From contig JADJPY010000001.1 in assembly GCA_016713005.1 (NCBI GenBank), positions 434,001 through 498,000 on the forward strand: 64,000 nucleotides of DNA, given 5' to 3'. This DNA comes from Ramlibacter sp. (GTDB lineage Bacteria > Pseudomonadota > Gammaproteobacteria > Burkholderiales > Burkholderiaceae_C). Within the stretch, counting starts at the first letter, position 1. Every line of letters begins with the position of its first letter. The position numbers and the translations under genes are program-made. This document shows positions 36,897 to 45,808 of this stretch, piece by piece. The notes beneath the pieces are model-generated. The model made no database searches. It was given only the letters and a program-made list of their open reading frames with translations, and was not told the DNA's origin.

Positions 36897-38243
36897 TTAT
36901 TTCTCCGTTGCTGGCGTTGTTGTAGGAAGTGAAGGCAGGCGCGGCTCAGCGGTCGTTTGGTGCTCAGCAGGAATCAGGTACTCCAGCTGCGCCCAAAGGG
37001 CTGCGGTCTCCATCGCCAGACGCAGGCGATCCATGCGGGTGTCGATTTCCATGCGCCGCGCTTCGAGTACCGATGTGAGCTGGCCGCCCCCGCCCCGGTA
37101 GGCTGCTATCGCGGCGCGGGTGCGCTCAAGCGAAAGAGGTATCAGGGCGCTGTCGTAGTGCGCCAAACGTTCGCGGTTGCTTTGCCACTCCTGCAACCAC
37201 ATGCGGGTGTCGGCCACATGTTCCCGTGTGGCCTCCTCACGCTGGGCACGCATCTGCTCGGCAACCGCCAGCTTGGCGGCCAGTTCCCGGTCTTGTCGGT
37301 TCTTTTGATCCCATTGCAGTGGAACCGACACATTGACCGAAACCATGTTCGAGTAGGCCGGGCCACGCTGGCTGTACATCAACTCCACGCTCCAGTCAGA
37401 TCGCTTATTGCTTTGCGCAATATCGGCATCTGCGCGTGCCACCTCTTCCTGCTTGGCCATCACGACAATCTGGGGATGGTGGGCCAACTGGTCCTCCAGG
37501 CCGAGCAGATTAAGGGGAACAGCGTCCAAGCTGGGCGGTGTGTCCAGTGCCTGGGAGGCATCCTCACCCACCCAGCGCGCCAACTTGATCTTGGCCGTGC
37601 CAATCTGCTTCTCTGTCTGGCGGATGCGGTCATCTATCTGCGCCACCATGGAGCGCGCGGCAAATACATCCGCTTGCGTACCGCGCCCGCCTCGGTAGGC
37701 GGCATCGGCGGCTTCGATCTGCAAGCCCGCTTCGGCCCGCTGGGTGCGCAGTACCTCAAGCATGCGCTCCTGGTAGTAGCGGTCCAGCCACGCCATGGCG
37801 GTGTCACGTCGCAGGTTGGCAAGGGCTACGGCGCGGCTGGCTTCCGCAGCCTCGGCCTCCCTGTTAAAGCGTGCAGATCTGGCTTTGAGCTTGTCACCCC
37901 GTGTGATCTCCTGCATCACACCGACCGACCGCATGGTCATGAAGTCTCGCGCCAGCCTGAAACGGTCTTCCCCGGAGATCGGCAGGTTGTTGACGCCAAG
38001 TTTGAGCGTTGGGTCGGGCAATTGCCCGGCAGCGTGGGCCATTTCGCGGGATGCCGTAGCGGCGGCGTCCCGGGCAATAAGTTGACGCGAACGCCCTTGG
38101 GCGAGCTGCAGAGCCCTGTCGAGGGACAAAGCTTGTTGGGCGTAGCCGTTGACACAGACGAAGGCTAGGCCCAGGGTCAACAAGTACGCGCAGGGGCGAC
38201 GGTGGCCACGGGCTGACGCACCTTCAATTAAATCAGAAAACAT
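36897..38243 (-). CDS. cusC: TolC-family outer-membrane efflux protein
   Basis: The outer-membrane channel of the tripartite metal pump. Signal peptide LLTLGLAFVCVNGYAQ, then two TolC-type repeats of long helices (ALSLDRALQLAQGRSRQLIA and the later LGLEDQLAHHPQIVVMAKQEE). 448 residues. It lacks an obvious lipobox cysteine at the mature start. First gene of the pump operon, followed directly by cusB and cusA. Confidence 0.9.
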   Translation of the reverse strand: MFSDLIEGASARGHRRPCAYLLTLGLAFVCVNGYAQQALSLDRALQLAQGRSRQLIARDAAATASREMAHAAGQLPDPTLKLGVNNLPISGEDRFRLARDFMTMRSVGVMQEITRGDKLKARSARFNREAEAAEASRAVALANLRRDTAMAWLDRYYQERMLEVLRTQRAEAGLQIEAADAAYRGGRGTQADVFAARSMVAQIDDRIRQTEKQIGTAKIKLARWVGEDASQALDTPPSLDAVPLNLLGLEDQLAHHPQIVVMAKQEEVARADADIAQSNKRSDWSVELMYSQRGPAYSNMVSVNVSVPLQWDQKNRQDRELAAKLAVAEQMRAQREEATREHVADTRMWLQEWQSNRERLAHYDSALIPLSLERTRAAIAAYRGGGGQLTSVLEARRMEIDTRMDRLRLAMETAALWAQLEYLIPAEHQTTAEPRLPSLPTTTPATEK

Positions 38244-38380
38244 GAATTCTCCAGACGATGAAACGGTGGTTTCATGTCGGCCCGATGCGACAGCACAGCT
38301 TGAGGCTGACAGGCGCAGGCGAGCACGACTTATGCGCCCAACCAGCCTGAGAGGCCGTCAGCGCAATGTCGTCTGGACGA

Positions 38381-38833
38381 TCAAATTCGGAAACAGCAGT
38401 GCAGAATGGTGTGCGGCGGTGAAGCCGCAACCAGGGCGCTTGGAGTGGCCGCTGCGGGGCGCAGTTCGACCATGGGAGCAGGCACCAGCGGCGCGAAGTA
38501 CAGCGCCACCAACAAAACAGCAGGTACGGTGAGCGTGGACGTCTGGTCGCTTTGTTGTCCAACCTTGCAGTGCTCAGCACACAAGGTGGCGTTCTGGGGA
38601 TCCATGGCAAGCGGCGCAACGTCTTCACCCATGCTGGCGCAAGGAGCCGCTTGATTGCTGACAACCGGCATAGCCGCACCATCAGAACCGGTTTTACCCA
38701 TTTCCATGGACGGCATTTGAGTGTTTGCCGACATGGAAACGCCGGGACAAACATAAGCCGCAATGGCCATCTGCGCAAACAGCAGGACGCCAATCAGAAC
38801 CCCGGCAATTGACCGCAAAAACTGTCGGGTCAT
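38381..38833 (-). CDS. secreted Cys/Met-rich protein at the head of the copper locus, unknown
   Basis: About 150 residues from ATG 38833; AAAGG is nine bases upstream of that codon, while the ATG at 38842 abuts it. Leader FLRSIAGVLIGVLLFAQMAIAA. The mature part is rich in Met and Cys (MSANTQMPSMEMGKTG, APCASMG, CAEHCKVG) and has a central hydrophobic helix (TVPAVLLVALYFAPLVPAP) and a C-terminal HCC. These are typical of copper-responsive periplasmic or membrane proteins, but no family is certain. It lies upstream of cusC on the same strand. Confidence 0.65.
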   Translation of the reverse strand: MTRQFLRSIAGVLIGVLLFAQMAIAAYVCPGVSMSANTQMPSMEMGKTGSDGAAMPVVSNQAAPCASMGEDVAPLAMDPQNATLCAEHCKVGQQSDQTSTLTVPAVLLVALYFAPLVPAPMVELRPAAATPSALVAASPPHTILHCCFRI

Positions 38834-39256
38834 GACAGCCATCCTTTTCCGGCGTCCGTCCACAGCGCATCCCCCCCGCCACGGAGAGCGTCGGGAAGTT
38901 TAGGCCGCAAGTGGAGTTGAACGGGTATAGACATTGGGCAAACGGTACTCAACAGCGCATAGGATAGCGCCCAAGTACGAAAAGTTCCGTGAGCTGCATG
39001 CAACAAGAGAGCAGGATAGCTGAGTTGACTTTCGAAAGGCTCGGGCTGTTGTGCATTCGGTGTCCGAAGCGGTTGGCAGTCGCGGGCGTTGAAGCAAAAC
39101 CTGCCTGTGCTGTACAGACGGACTTGTCCAACAGCTTCCATTTCGCCAAGTCCGCGCGATGGAGATGCTAGATTTTCAACGATCAGAAAACCAGATGGCT
39201 GTTCCGGGCCTACTGAACGTATTCGAAACTGACAACCGGCAAAGCAGCCCCCAACC
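38834..39256. other. gene-free stretch upstream of the copper locus
   Basis: About 420 bases with lower GC than the neighbours. Short open frames occur on both strands, but none shows a convincing ribosome site, signal peptide or family motif. It should contain the promoter for the copper genes transcribed leftward; no certain -35/-10 pair or CopR/CueR box was recognised. It could include decayed mobile DNA, but I see no terminal repeats. Confidence 0.4.
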
Positions 39257-40099
39257 TCAACTCACCCTTCCCAACGCCTGCACCTTCCAAGCCAGCCACA
39301 GCTTGCGCAGCGGCGTCAGCGCCACGCGCTGGTGCAGCACCTGGAAGTTGTCGCGCTCAATCTCGCGCAGCAGCGTGCGGTAGATGCTGGCCATCATCAG
39401 CCCGGGCTTTTGCGCGCGGCGGTCGGCCTCGGGCAGCAGGGCCAGCGCTTCGTCGTACAGCTGGTGCGCCCGCGCGGCCTGGAATCGCATCAACGCGGTA
39501 AAGCGGTCCGAGTAGGTGCGCTTCAGCACCTCGTGCGCCTTGATGTCAAACTGCTGCAGCTCGCTCACCGGCAGGTAGATGCGCCCGCGCATGGCGTCCT
39601 CGCCCACGTCGCGGATGATGTTGGTCAGCTGGAAAGCCAGCCCCAGCTTGTGCGCATAGGCGGTGGTGCGCGCGTCGGTCTGGCCAAAGATGCCGGCCGA
39701 CACCTCGCCCACGATGCCGGCCACCAGGTGGCAATAGCGCTGCAGCCCGGCAAAGTCCAGGTAGCGGGTCTGCTCCAGGTCCATCTGGCAGCCTTCGATC
39801 ACGGCCTGCAGGTGGCGCGCCTCTATCCGGTAGTCGGCGGCCAGCGGCATCAGCGCCTGCATCACCGGGTGGCTGGGCTGGCCGGCCCAGGCCTTGGCCA
39901 CCTCGGCCTGCCACCAGGCCAGCTTGGTGGCGGCCACGCCGGCGTCCTGCACCTCGTCCACCACGTCGTCCACCTCGCGGCAGAAGGCATAAAACGCGGT
40001 GATGGCGGCGCGCCGCGGCGCCGGCAAAAACAGGAACGCGTAATAAAAGCTGCTGCCCGAGGCCGCGGCCTTCTCCTGCACGTACTGTTGCGGTGTCAT
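39257..40099 (-). CDS. hpnD: presqualene diphosphate synthase HpnD
   Basis: A prenyl-condensing enzyme that joins two farnesyl diphosphates in the HpnCDE route to squalene and hopanoids. 280 residues with the first Asp-rich motif DDVVDEVQD, the conserved FYYAFLFLPAPRRAA opening, FQLTNIIRDVGEDAMRGRIYLP with the second Asp-rich motif, and a C-terminal RTLLREIERDNF. It is immediately downstream of a second enzyme of the same superfamily (46 bases between). No squalene-hopene cyclase is present in the window. Confidence 0.9.
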   Translation of the reverse strand: MTPQQYVQEKAAASGSSFYYAFLFLPAPRRAAITAFYAFCREVDDVVDEVQDAGVAATKLAWWQAEVAKAWAGQPSHPVMQALMPLAADYRIEARHLQAVIEGCQMDLEQTRYLDFAGLQRYCHLVAGIVGEVSAGIFGQTDARTTAYAHKLGLAFQLTNIIRDVGEDAMRGRIYLPVSELQQFDIKAHEVLKRTYSDRFTALMRFQAARAHQLYDEALALLPEADRRAQKPGLMMASIYRTLLREIERDNFQVLHQRVALTPLRKLWLAWKVQALGRVS

Positions 40100-40144
40100 G
40101 GGCAGGATTCTCCCATCCGCCGCGGCCTGCCCACCGGCACGGGC

Positions 40145-41197
40145 TCAGGCGCCCAGGCGGCGGAACCGGCTGGCCAGCGGCCCGCGCGCGGCCAGCGTCA
40201 GCGCCAGGCCCGCCATCAGGCCGCGCACTTCGCTGCGTGGCACCTTGATGCGGGCATGCAGTGCCTGGGTGCCGGCTGCGTCCAGCAGCGCCAGTGTGCG
40301 CAGGCCCAGCAGCGCGGGCAGGGCCACGGCCGCGCGCACGCGCCGGTGGTTGACGGCGTCGGCATACGCGGCGCCCTGCACCACCAGCTGGCGCGCGCGC
40401 GCCAGCCAGGTGCGGTACACGCCGTCCAGTTGCTCCGGGTGGGCCAGCAGCGCCGCGGGGGATGTGCCGGCGGCGGCCAGCTCGTCGGCGGGCAGGTAGC
40501 AGCGCCCCTGGGCCAGGTCGGCCCCGGCGTCGCGCAGGATGTTGACCAGCTGCAGCCCCATGCCCAGCTCGCGGCCCAGCGCCAGCATGTGTGCATCAGG
40601 CAGGTTGGCGTAGCCGGGCAGGTGGCGCAGGCACAGGCGCGTCCAGAACTCGCCCACGCAGCCGGCCACGCGCCAGGCGTAGTCTTCCAGCTCGGCGGCG
40701 CTGGCCAGTGCCCTGGGTGCGTTTGCAGGCGCGGGCGGGTTCTCAAACCGGGCGATGTCAAAGCGCGCGATATCAAGGGCCTGGCCCGCGGTGATGTGGC
40801 GCAGCACCTCGCGGATGTCGGCCACGTCGGCGGGCGGCAGCGCCTGCAGCCAGGCCAGGCATTGGGGCAGGGCGAGCATCAGGGCCTGCTCGTGCGGGTC
40901 TTGCTGCAATGCGGCAAAGTCTGGGGCGTTTGCAGCCACTGCTTGTGCGGCTACGGCGTCGCCCTGGATGGCGGCGGCCAGGGTGTCCAGCCGTGCGGCG
41001 CGCTGCGGGCCGGGCAGGGCGGCGGTGTCGGCCACGGTGTCGGTGGCGCGGGCCAGCAGGTAGGCCACGGCCATGGGCTGGCGCAGGGCGGGGGGCAGGA
41101 TGCGGATCGACAGCCCGAACGAGCGCGACACGCCGCGCAAAAGTGCCAGTGGGCGGGGTGCCAGCGGATCCGGACGGTTCGGGGGGGTGTGTTGCAT
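40145..41197 (-). CDS. squalene/phytoene synthase family protein (squalene synthase-like)
   Basis: Head-to-head prenyl-diphosphate condensing fold. SRSFGLSIRILPPALRQP and LLARATDTVAD carry the first Asp-rich motif (weaker, DTVAD), and GMGLQLVNILRDAGADLAQGRCYLP carries the second. From ATG 41197 it is about 350 residues, the size of squalene synthase (FDFT) rather than HpnC. The frame extends to 41236. With hpnD next door it probably acts in squalene/hopanoid supply; exact product (squalene, presqualene or hydroxysqualene) is unclear. Confidence 0.82.
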   Translation of the reverse strand: MQHTPPNRPDPLAPRPLALLRGVSRSFGLSIRILPPALRQPMAVAYLLARATDTVADTAALPGPQRAARLDTLAAAIQGDAVAAQAVAANAPDFAALQQDPHEQALMLALPQCLAWLQALPPADVADIREVLRHITAGQALDIARFDIARFENPPAPANAPRALASAAELEDYAWRVAGCVGEFWTRLCLRHLPGYANLPDAHMLALGRELGMGLQLVNILRDAGADLAQGRCYLPADELAAAGTSPAALLAHPEQLDGVYRTWLARARQLVVQGAAYADAVNHRRVRAAVALPALLGLRTLALLDAAGTQALHARIKVPRSEVRGLMAGLALTLAARGPLASRFRRLGA

Positions 41198-41222
41198 CAG
41201 AAACTCGCGCCCGGATTGTCGC

Positions 41223-41265
41223 TTGACAGAGGGCAAGGATTTTCGTAGATTACTAACCAGTCAGT
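41223..41265 (+). promoter_or_regulatory. sigma-70 promoter overlapped by a TetR-type operator
   Basis: TTGACA at 41223-41228, 17-base spacer, TAGATT at 41246-41251. The imperfect palindrome ACTAACCAGTCAGT (41252-41265) sits at the expected transcription start, as TetR/AcrR-type repressor sites do in front of RND operons. No repressor gene is adjacent. Confidence 0.6.
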
Positions 41266-41309
41266 CATTAACTGCCATTTCCAGAACCTTTTCCATCAGG
41301 TCCGCTGCC

Positions 41310-42459
41310 ATGTTCCCATTAATGAACCCTTTGCCGCTGCGTGCGGGTGTCGTCATTGTCGGTGCTGCACTGGTGCTGGGGGCCTGCTCCCGACCGGCTC
41401 CGCCCGAGGAACCCGTGCGCGCCGTCAAGGTGCTGACGGTGGGGGTGTCCGAGTTCACCTCGGGGTACGAGTTTTCAGGCGAGGTGCGGGCGCGGGTGGA
41501 GTCGCGGCTGGGCTTCCGGGTGGGCGGCAAGATCGTGCGCCGCCAGGCCGAGGCCGGCCAGCGGGTCAAGGTGGGCCAGGTGCTGGCCCAGCTGGACGCG
41601 CAGGACTACCGGCTGGCGGCCGATGCGGCGCGCTCGCAGGTGGCAGCCGCGCAGACCAACCGTGATCTGGCCGCAGCCGATCTCAAGCGCTTTGCCGCAC
41701 TCAAGGACCAGAACTTCATCAGCGGCGCCGAGCTGGAGCGGCGCGAGACGGCGCTCAAGGCCGCGCAGGCCCAGCTGGAGCAGGCGCAGTCGCAGGCCAG
41801 CGCCCAGGGCAACCAGGCGGCCTACACCAGCCTGGTGGCCGATGTGGCGGGCGTCATCACCGCGGTCGAGGCCGAGCCGGGCCAGGTGGTGGCCGCCGGC
41901 ACACCGGTGGTGCGCATCGCGCAGGACGGCCCGCGCGACGTGGTGTTTTCGGTGCCCGAGGACAAGGTGGTGGCCTTGCGCCCGGGCTCGGCGGTGAAGG
42001 TGCGCGTCTGGGCCGGTGGCGCCAGCCTGAGCGGCAAGGTGCGCTATGTGGGCGCCAGCGCCGACCCGGTGACGCGGACGTACCCGGTCAAGGTGGCGCT
42101 GGAGGGCACGGATGTGCCCCCGCTGGGCGCCACCGCCTATGTGATGCCCGAGGCGCTGGCCCACGCCGGCGCGGCCGTCATCAAGCTGCCCACCAGCGCG
42201 CTGCGCCAGGACGGGCAGGCCACGTCGGTGTGGGTGCTGGACAAGGCAACCATGACCATCAAATCGCAGCCGGTGCAGATTGCCACGGCCGACGGCAACG
42301 AGGCTGTCATCGCCGGCGGCCTGCAGCCCGGCGCCTCTGGTGGTGGCCGCGGGCGTGCATGTGCTGCAACCCGGCCAGAAAGTCACGATTTACAAGGAAA
42401 AATCGGCTGCAGCCCCCGTGGATGCTGCGTCACCCGCTATCAAAACTGTAGCTAAGTGA
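41310..42459 (+). CDS. RND efflux periplasmic adaptor lipoprotein, 3' frameshift
   Basis: Membrane fusion protein of a drug-type RND pump. Leader with lipobox VLGAC, so it is lipid-anchored. Lipoyl segment GFRVGGKIVRRQAEAGQRVKVGQVLAQLD, Ala/Gln-rich coiled-coil hairpin (about residues 105-165), then beta-barrel. As read, translation shifts after GGLQPG at about 42333-42336, where there is one base too many, and stops at 42455. Removing one base restores LVVAAGVHVLQPGQKVTIY and ends at TGA 42457-42459. In that frame the last residues (SAAAPVDAASPAIKTVAK) are repeat-encoded. Followed by the pump gene. Confidence 0.85.
42400..42452 (+). repeat. bipartite palindromic repeat in the efflux adaptor 3' end
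   Basis: AAATCGGCTGCAGCCCCCGT, spacer, and GCTATCAAAACTGTAGC (42436-42452). It encodes the C-terminal tail of the adaptor in the restored frame and ends 15 bases before the pump start. Confidence 0.8.
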
Positions 42460-42466
42460 GTCGCCC

Positions 42467-45400
42467 ATGACGCCCCCCGAACCCAAAGCCGGCTTCAATC
42501 TCTCCAAATGGGCGCTGGACCACCCGGCGCTGACGCGCTACCTGATGGTGGTGCTGATGGTGCTGGGCTTTGCCGCCTATTTCCAGCTGGGCCAGGACGA
42601 AGACCCGCCGTTCACCTTCCGTGCCATGGTGGTGCGCACCTACTGGCCGGGCGCCACGGCCCAGCAGGTGGCCGAGCAGGTCACCGACAAGATCGAGCGC
42701 ACGCTTCAGGAAGTGCCTTACGCCGACAAGATCCGCAGCTACAGCAAGCCGGGCGAGTCGCAGATCATCTTCCAGATCAAGGATTCGTCGCGCGCACACG
42801 AGGTGCCCAACGTCTGGTACCAGGTGCGCAAGAAGGTGGGCGACATGCGCTTCACCTTGCCAGCGGGCATCCAGGGGCCGTTCTTCAACGACGAGTTCGG
42901 CGACGTGTACGGCGTGATCTATGCGCTGGAGGCCGACGCCGGTTTCAGCTACGCCGAAGTCAAGACCTTTGCCGACGACGTGCGCCAGCGCCTGCTGCGC
43001 GTGCGCGACGTGGCCAAGGTCGAGCTGTTTGGCGTGCAGGACGAAAAGCTCTACATCGAGATTTCGCAGAAGCGCCTGGCCCAGCTGGGGCTGGACCTGA
43101 ACCAGGTGCTGGCGCAACTGGGCCAGCAAAACGCGGTGGAGCCCGCTGGCGCGGTGCAGACGCCGCTGGACGTGGTGCAGGTGCGGGTGGCGGGGCAGTT
43201 CAACGCCGTTGAGGACCTGCGCGCCATGCCGATCCGCGGCGCCACGGGCAACCAGCTGCGCCTGGCGGACATTGCCGACATCCGGCGCGGCTATGTGGAC
43301 CCGCCGTCCATCAAGGTGCGCCACCAGGGCAAGGAAGTGATCGCGCTGGGCGTGTCCATGGCCAAGGGCGGCGACATCATCGCGCTGGGCAAGTCGCTCA
43401 CGACCGCGGTGGCCCGCATCGAGAAGGATCTGCCCGCGGGCATCCGCCTGGTGCAGGTGCAGGACCAGCCCAAGAACGTGGCCACGTCGGTCAACGAGTT
43501 CGTCCGCGTGCTGGTCGAGGCCGTGCTGATCGTGCTGGCGGTGAGCTTCATCGCGCTGGGCCTGCACAAGCGCCCCGAGGCCGGCCTGCCGCTGTGGAAG
43601 CGCTACTACGTGGACATGCGCCCCGGCCTGGTGGTGGGCATCACCATCCCGCTGGTGCTGGCGGTGACTTTCCTGGCCATGGACTACTGGGGCATCGGCC
43701 TGCACAAGATCTCGCTGGGCTCGCTGATCATCGCGCTGGGCCTGCTGGTGGACGACGCGATCATTGCGGTCGAGATGATGGTGCGCAAGATGGAAGAGGG
43801 CTACGACAAGGTCCGCGCCGCCACCTTTGCCTATGAAGTCACGGCCATGCCCATGCTCACGGGCACGCTGATCACCGCGGCGGGCTTCCTGCCCATCGGC
43901 ATCGCGCGCTCGGTCACGGGCGAGTACACCTTCGCGATTTTTGCGGTGACGGTGATCGCGCTGGTGCTGAGCTGGTTTGTGTCGGTGTACTTTGTGCCGT
44001 ACCTGGGCACGCTGCTGCTCAAGGCCAAGCCGATGCCCGCGGCCGGCAACGGCCATGAGGCCGACCACCATGAGCACTTCGACACACCGTTTTACCGGCG
44101 CTTCCGCCGCGCGGTGGACTGGTGCGTGCAGCACCGCTGGATCACCATCGGCGCGACGCTGCTGACCTTTGCGCTGGGCATCGTGGGCATGGGCAAGGTG
44201 CAGCAGCAGTTCTTCCCCGATTCGAGCCGGCCCGAGATCCTGGTGGCCTTGTGGTCGCCCGAGGGCACGTCGTTCGCCGCCAGTGAGGCCGTGGCGCGCC
44301 GCGTGGAGCAGCGCCTCATGGCCGAGCCGGGCGTGCGCGCGGTCAGCACCTGGGTGGGTTCGGGCGTGCCGCGCTTTTATCTGCCGCTGGACCAGGTGTT
44401 CCCCCAGACCAACGTGTCGCAGCTGATCGTGCTGCCCGGTGACCTGAAGGTGCGCGAGTCCCTGCGGGTGCGCCTGCCCGCGCTGCTGGCCCAGGAGTTC
44501 CCCGAGGTGCGGGGCCGTGTCACGCTGCTGCCCAACGGCCCGCCGGTGCCCTACCCGGTGATGTTCCGTGTGGTCGGCGCGGACCCGACGGTGCTGCGCC
44601 AGCAGGCCGACGAGGTCAAGGCCGCGATGCGCCAGAGCCCCAACACGCGTGGCGTCAACGACAACTGGAACGAGTCGGTCAAGGTGCTGCGCCTGGAGGT
44701 GGACCAGTCCAAGGCGCGGGCGCTGGGTGTGACGAGCCAGTCCATCGCCCAGGCCTCGCGCACCATCCTGAGCGGCACCAACGTGGGCCAGTACCGCGAG
44801 GGCGACAAGCTCATCGACATCGTGCTGCGCCAGCCGCTGGACGAGCGCAACGCCATCACCGACCTGGCCAACGCCTACCTGCCCACGGCGTCGGGCCGCT
44901 CGATCCCGCTGACGCAGATCGCCAAGCCGGTGTTCACCTGGGAGCCGGGCGTGATGTGGCGCGAAGGGCGCAGCTACGCCATCACGGTGCAGTCCGACAT
45001 CATCGAAGGCCTGCAGGGCGCCACCGTCACCAACGAGCTGCTGCCGCAGCTGCGGGCGCTGGAGGCCAAGTGGCCGCAGGGCTACCGCATCGAGGTGGCC
45101 GGCGCGGTGGAAGAGAGCGCCAAGGGCTCCTCGTCCATCGTGGTGGGCGTGCCCATCATGTTGTTCCTGACGTTCACGCTGCTGATGCTGCAGCTGCACA
45201 GCTTCAGCCGCGCCATGCTGGTGTTCCTGACCGGGCCGCTGGGCATTGCCGGTGTGGCCGGCGCGCTGCTGCTGCTGAACCGGCCGTTCGGCTTTGTGGC
45301 GCTGCTGGGCGTGATTGCGCTGATGGGCATGATCCAGCGCAACTCGGTGATCCTGATCGACCAGATCGAGCAGGACCGCAGCCGGGGTGTGCCGGCCTGG

Positions 45401-45622
45401 GACGCGATCGTCGAATCCGCCGTGCGGCGCCTGCGCCCCATCGTGCTGACGGCCGCCGCCGCCGTGCTGGCGATGATCCCGCTGTCGCGCTCGGTGTTCT
45501 GGGGCCCGATGGCCGTGGCCATCATGGGCGGGCTGATCGTGGCCACGGTGCTGACCCTGCTGGCACTGCCCGCCATGTACGCCGCATGGTTCCGCGTCAG
45601 GCGGGAGCCCGTTCCGCAGTAA
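42467..45622 (+). CDS. RND efflux transporter, inner-membrane pump
   Basis: A 1051-residue AcrB-superfamily exporter. TM1 lies at WALDHPALTRYLMVVLMVLGFAAYF, and the proton-relay segment LGLLVDDAIIAVEMMVRKMEEG carries the paired Asp residues of TM4. The second half repeats the topology (TM7 near ITIGATLLTFALGIVGMGKVQQQFFP). The sequence PGESQIIFQIKDSS and overall pattern resemble the betaproteobacterial subgroup often annotated as AcrB/D/F-like. The start overlaps nothing and lies ten bases after the adaptor end. No outer-membrane gene follows, so it must borrow a TolC-like channel. Confidence 0.93.
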   Translation: MTPPEPKAGFNLSKWALDHPALTRYLMVVLMVLGFAAYFQLGQDEDPPFTFRAMVVRTYWPGATAQQVAEQVTDKIERTLQEVPYADKIRSYSKPGESQIIFQIKDSSRAHEVPNVWYQVRKKVGDMRFTLPAGIQGPFFNDEFGDVYGVIYALEADAGFSYAEVKTFADDVRQRLLRVRDVAKVELFGVQDEKLYIEISQKRLAQLGLDLNQVLAQLGQQNAVEPAGAVQTPLDVVQVRVAGQFNAVEDLRAMPIRGATGNQLRLADIADIRRGYVDPPSIKVRHQGKEVIALGVSMAKGGDIIALGKSLTTAVARIEKDLPAGIRLVQVQDQPKNVATSVNEFVRVLVEAVLIVLAVSFIALGLHKRPEAGLPLWKRYYVDMRPGLVVGITIPLVLAVTFLAMDYWGIGLHKISLGSLIIALGLLVDDAIIAVEMMVRKMEEGYDKVRAATFAYEVTAMPMLTGTLITAAGFLPIGIARSVTGEYTFAIFAVTVIALVLSWFVSVYFVPYLGTLLLKAKPMPAAGNGHEADHHEHFDTPFYRRFRRAVDWCVQHRWITIGATLLTFALGIVGMGKVQQQFFPDSSRPEILVALWSPEGTSFAASEAVARRVEQRLMAEPGVRAVSTWVGSGVPRFYLPLDQVFPQTNVSQLIVLPGDLKVRESLRVRLPALLAQEFPEVRGRVTLLPNGPPVPYPVMFRVVGADPTVLRQQADEVKAAMRQSPNTRGVNDNWNESVKVLRLEVDQSKARALGVTSQSIAQASRTILSGTNVGQYREGDKLIDIVLRQPLDERNAITDLANAYLPTASGRSIPLTQIAKPVFTWEPGVMWREGRSYAITVQSDIIEGLQGATVTNELLPQLRALEAKWPQGYRIEVAGAVEESAKGSSSIVVGVPIMLFLTFTLLMLQLHSFSRAMLVFLTGPLGIAGVAGALLLLNRPFGFVALLGVIALMGMIQRNSVILIDQIEQDRSRGVPAWDAIVESAVRRLRPIVLTAAAAVLAMIPLSRSVFWGPMAVAIMGGLIVATVLTLLALPAMYAAWFRVRREPVPQ

Positions 45623-45645
45623 AATGCCGGGTTGACCGGATTCAG

Positions 45646-45685
45646 GCGGGCGGTCAGGGCAACCTGGCCGCCCGCTGCGTTTTCA
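45646..45685 (+). terminator. terminator after the RND pump gene
   Basis: GCGGGCGG (45646-45653) pairs with CCGCCCGC (45668-45675), with an inner CAGG/CCTG stem, followed by TGCGTTTT. It directly precedes tRNA-Leu. Confidence 0.7.
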
Positions 45686-45688
45686 CCC

Positions 45689-45775
45689 GCGCGGGTGGCG
45701 AAATTGGTAGACGCACCAGGTTTAGGTCCTGACGCCAGCAATGGTGTGGGGGTTCGAGTCCCCCCCCGCGCACCA
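45689..45775 (+). tRNA. tRNA-Leu (anticodon UAG)
   Basis: Acceptor GCGCGGG pairs with CCCGCGC (45765-45771). The anticodon loop TTTAGGT reads UAG. A long variable arm, GGGTTCGAGTCCC T-arm and encoded CCA (45773-45775). Confidence 0.96.
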
Positions 45776-45808
45776 CACAGACTTAGTTGATTGGATGAGA
45801 GAAGGATC

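Noticed and set aside
38864..39256. Several 60-100 codon frames on both strands in the gap upstream of the copper genes
   Set aside because: They overlap each other, lack ribosome sites and show no family motif; more likely non-coding.
42452..45199. 915-codon minus-strand open frame opposite the RND pump
   Set aside because: Antisense shadow; no start context or domain.
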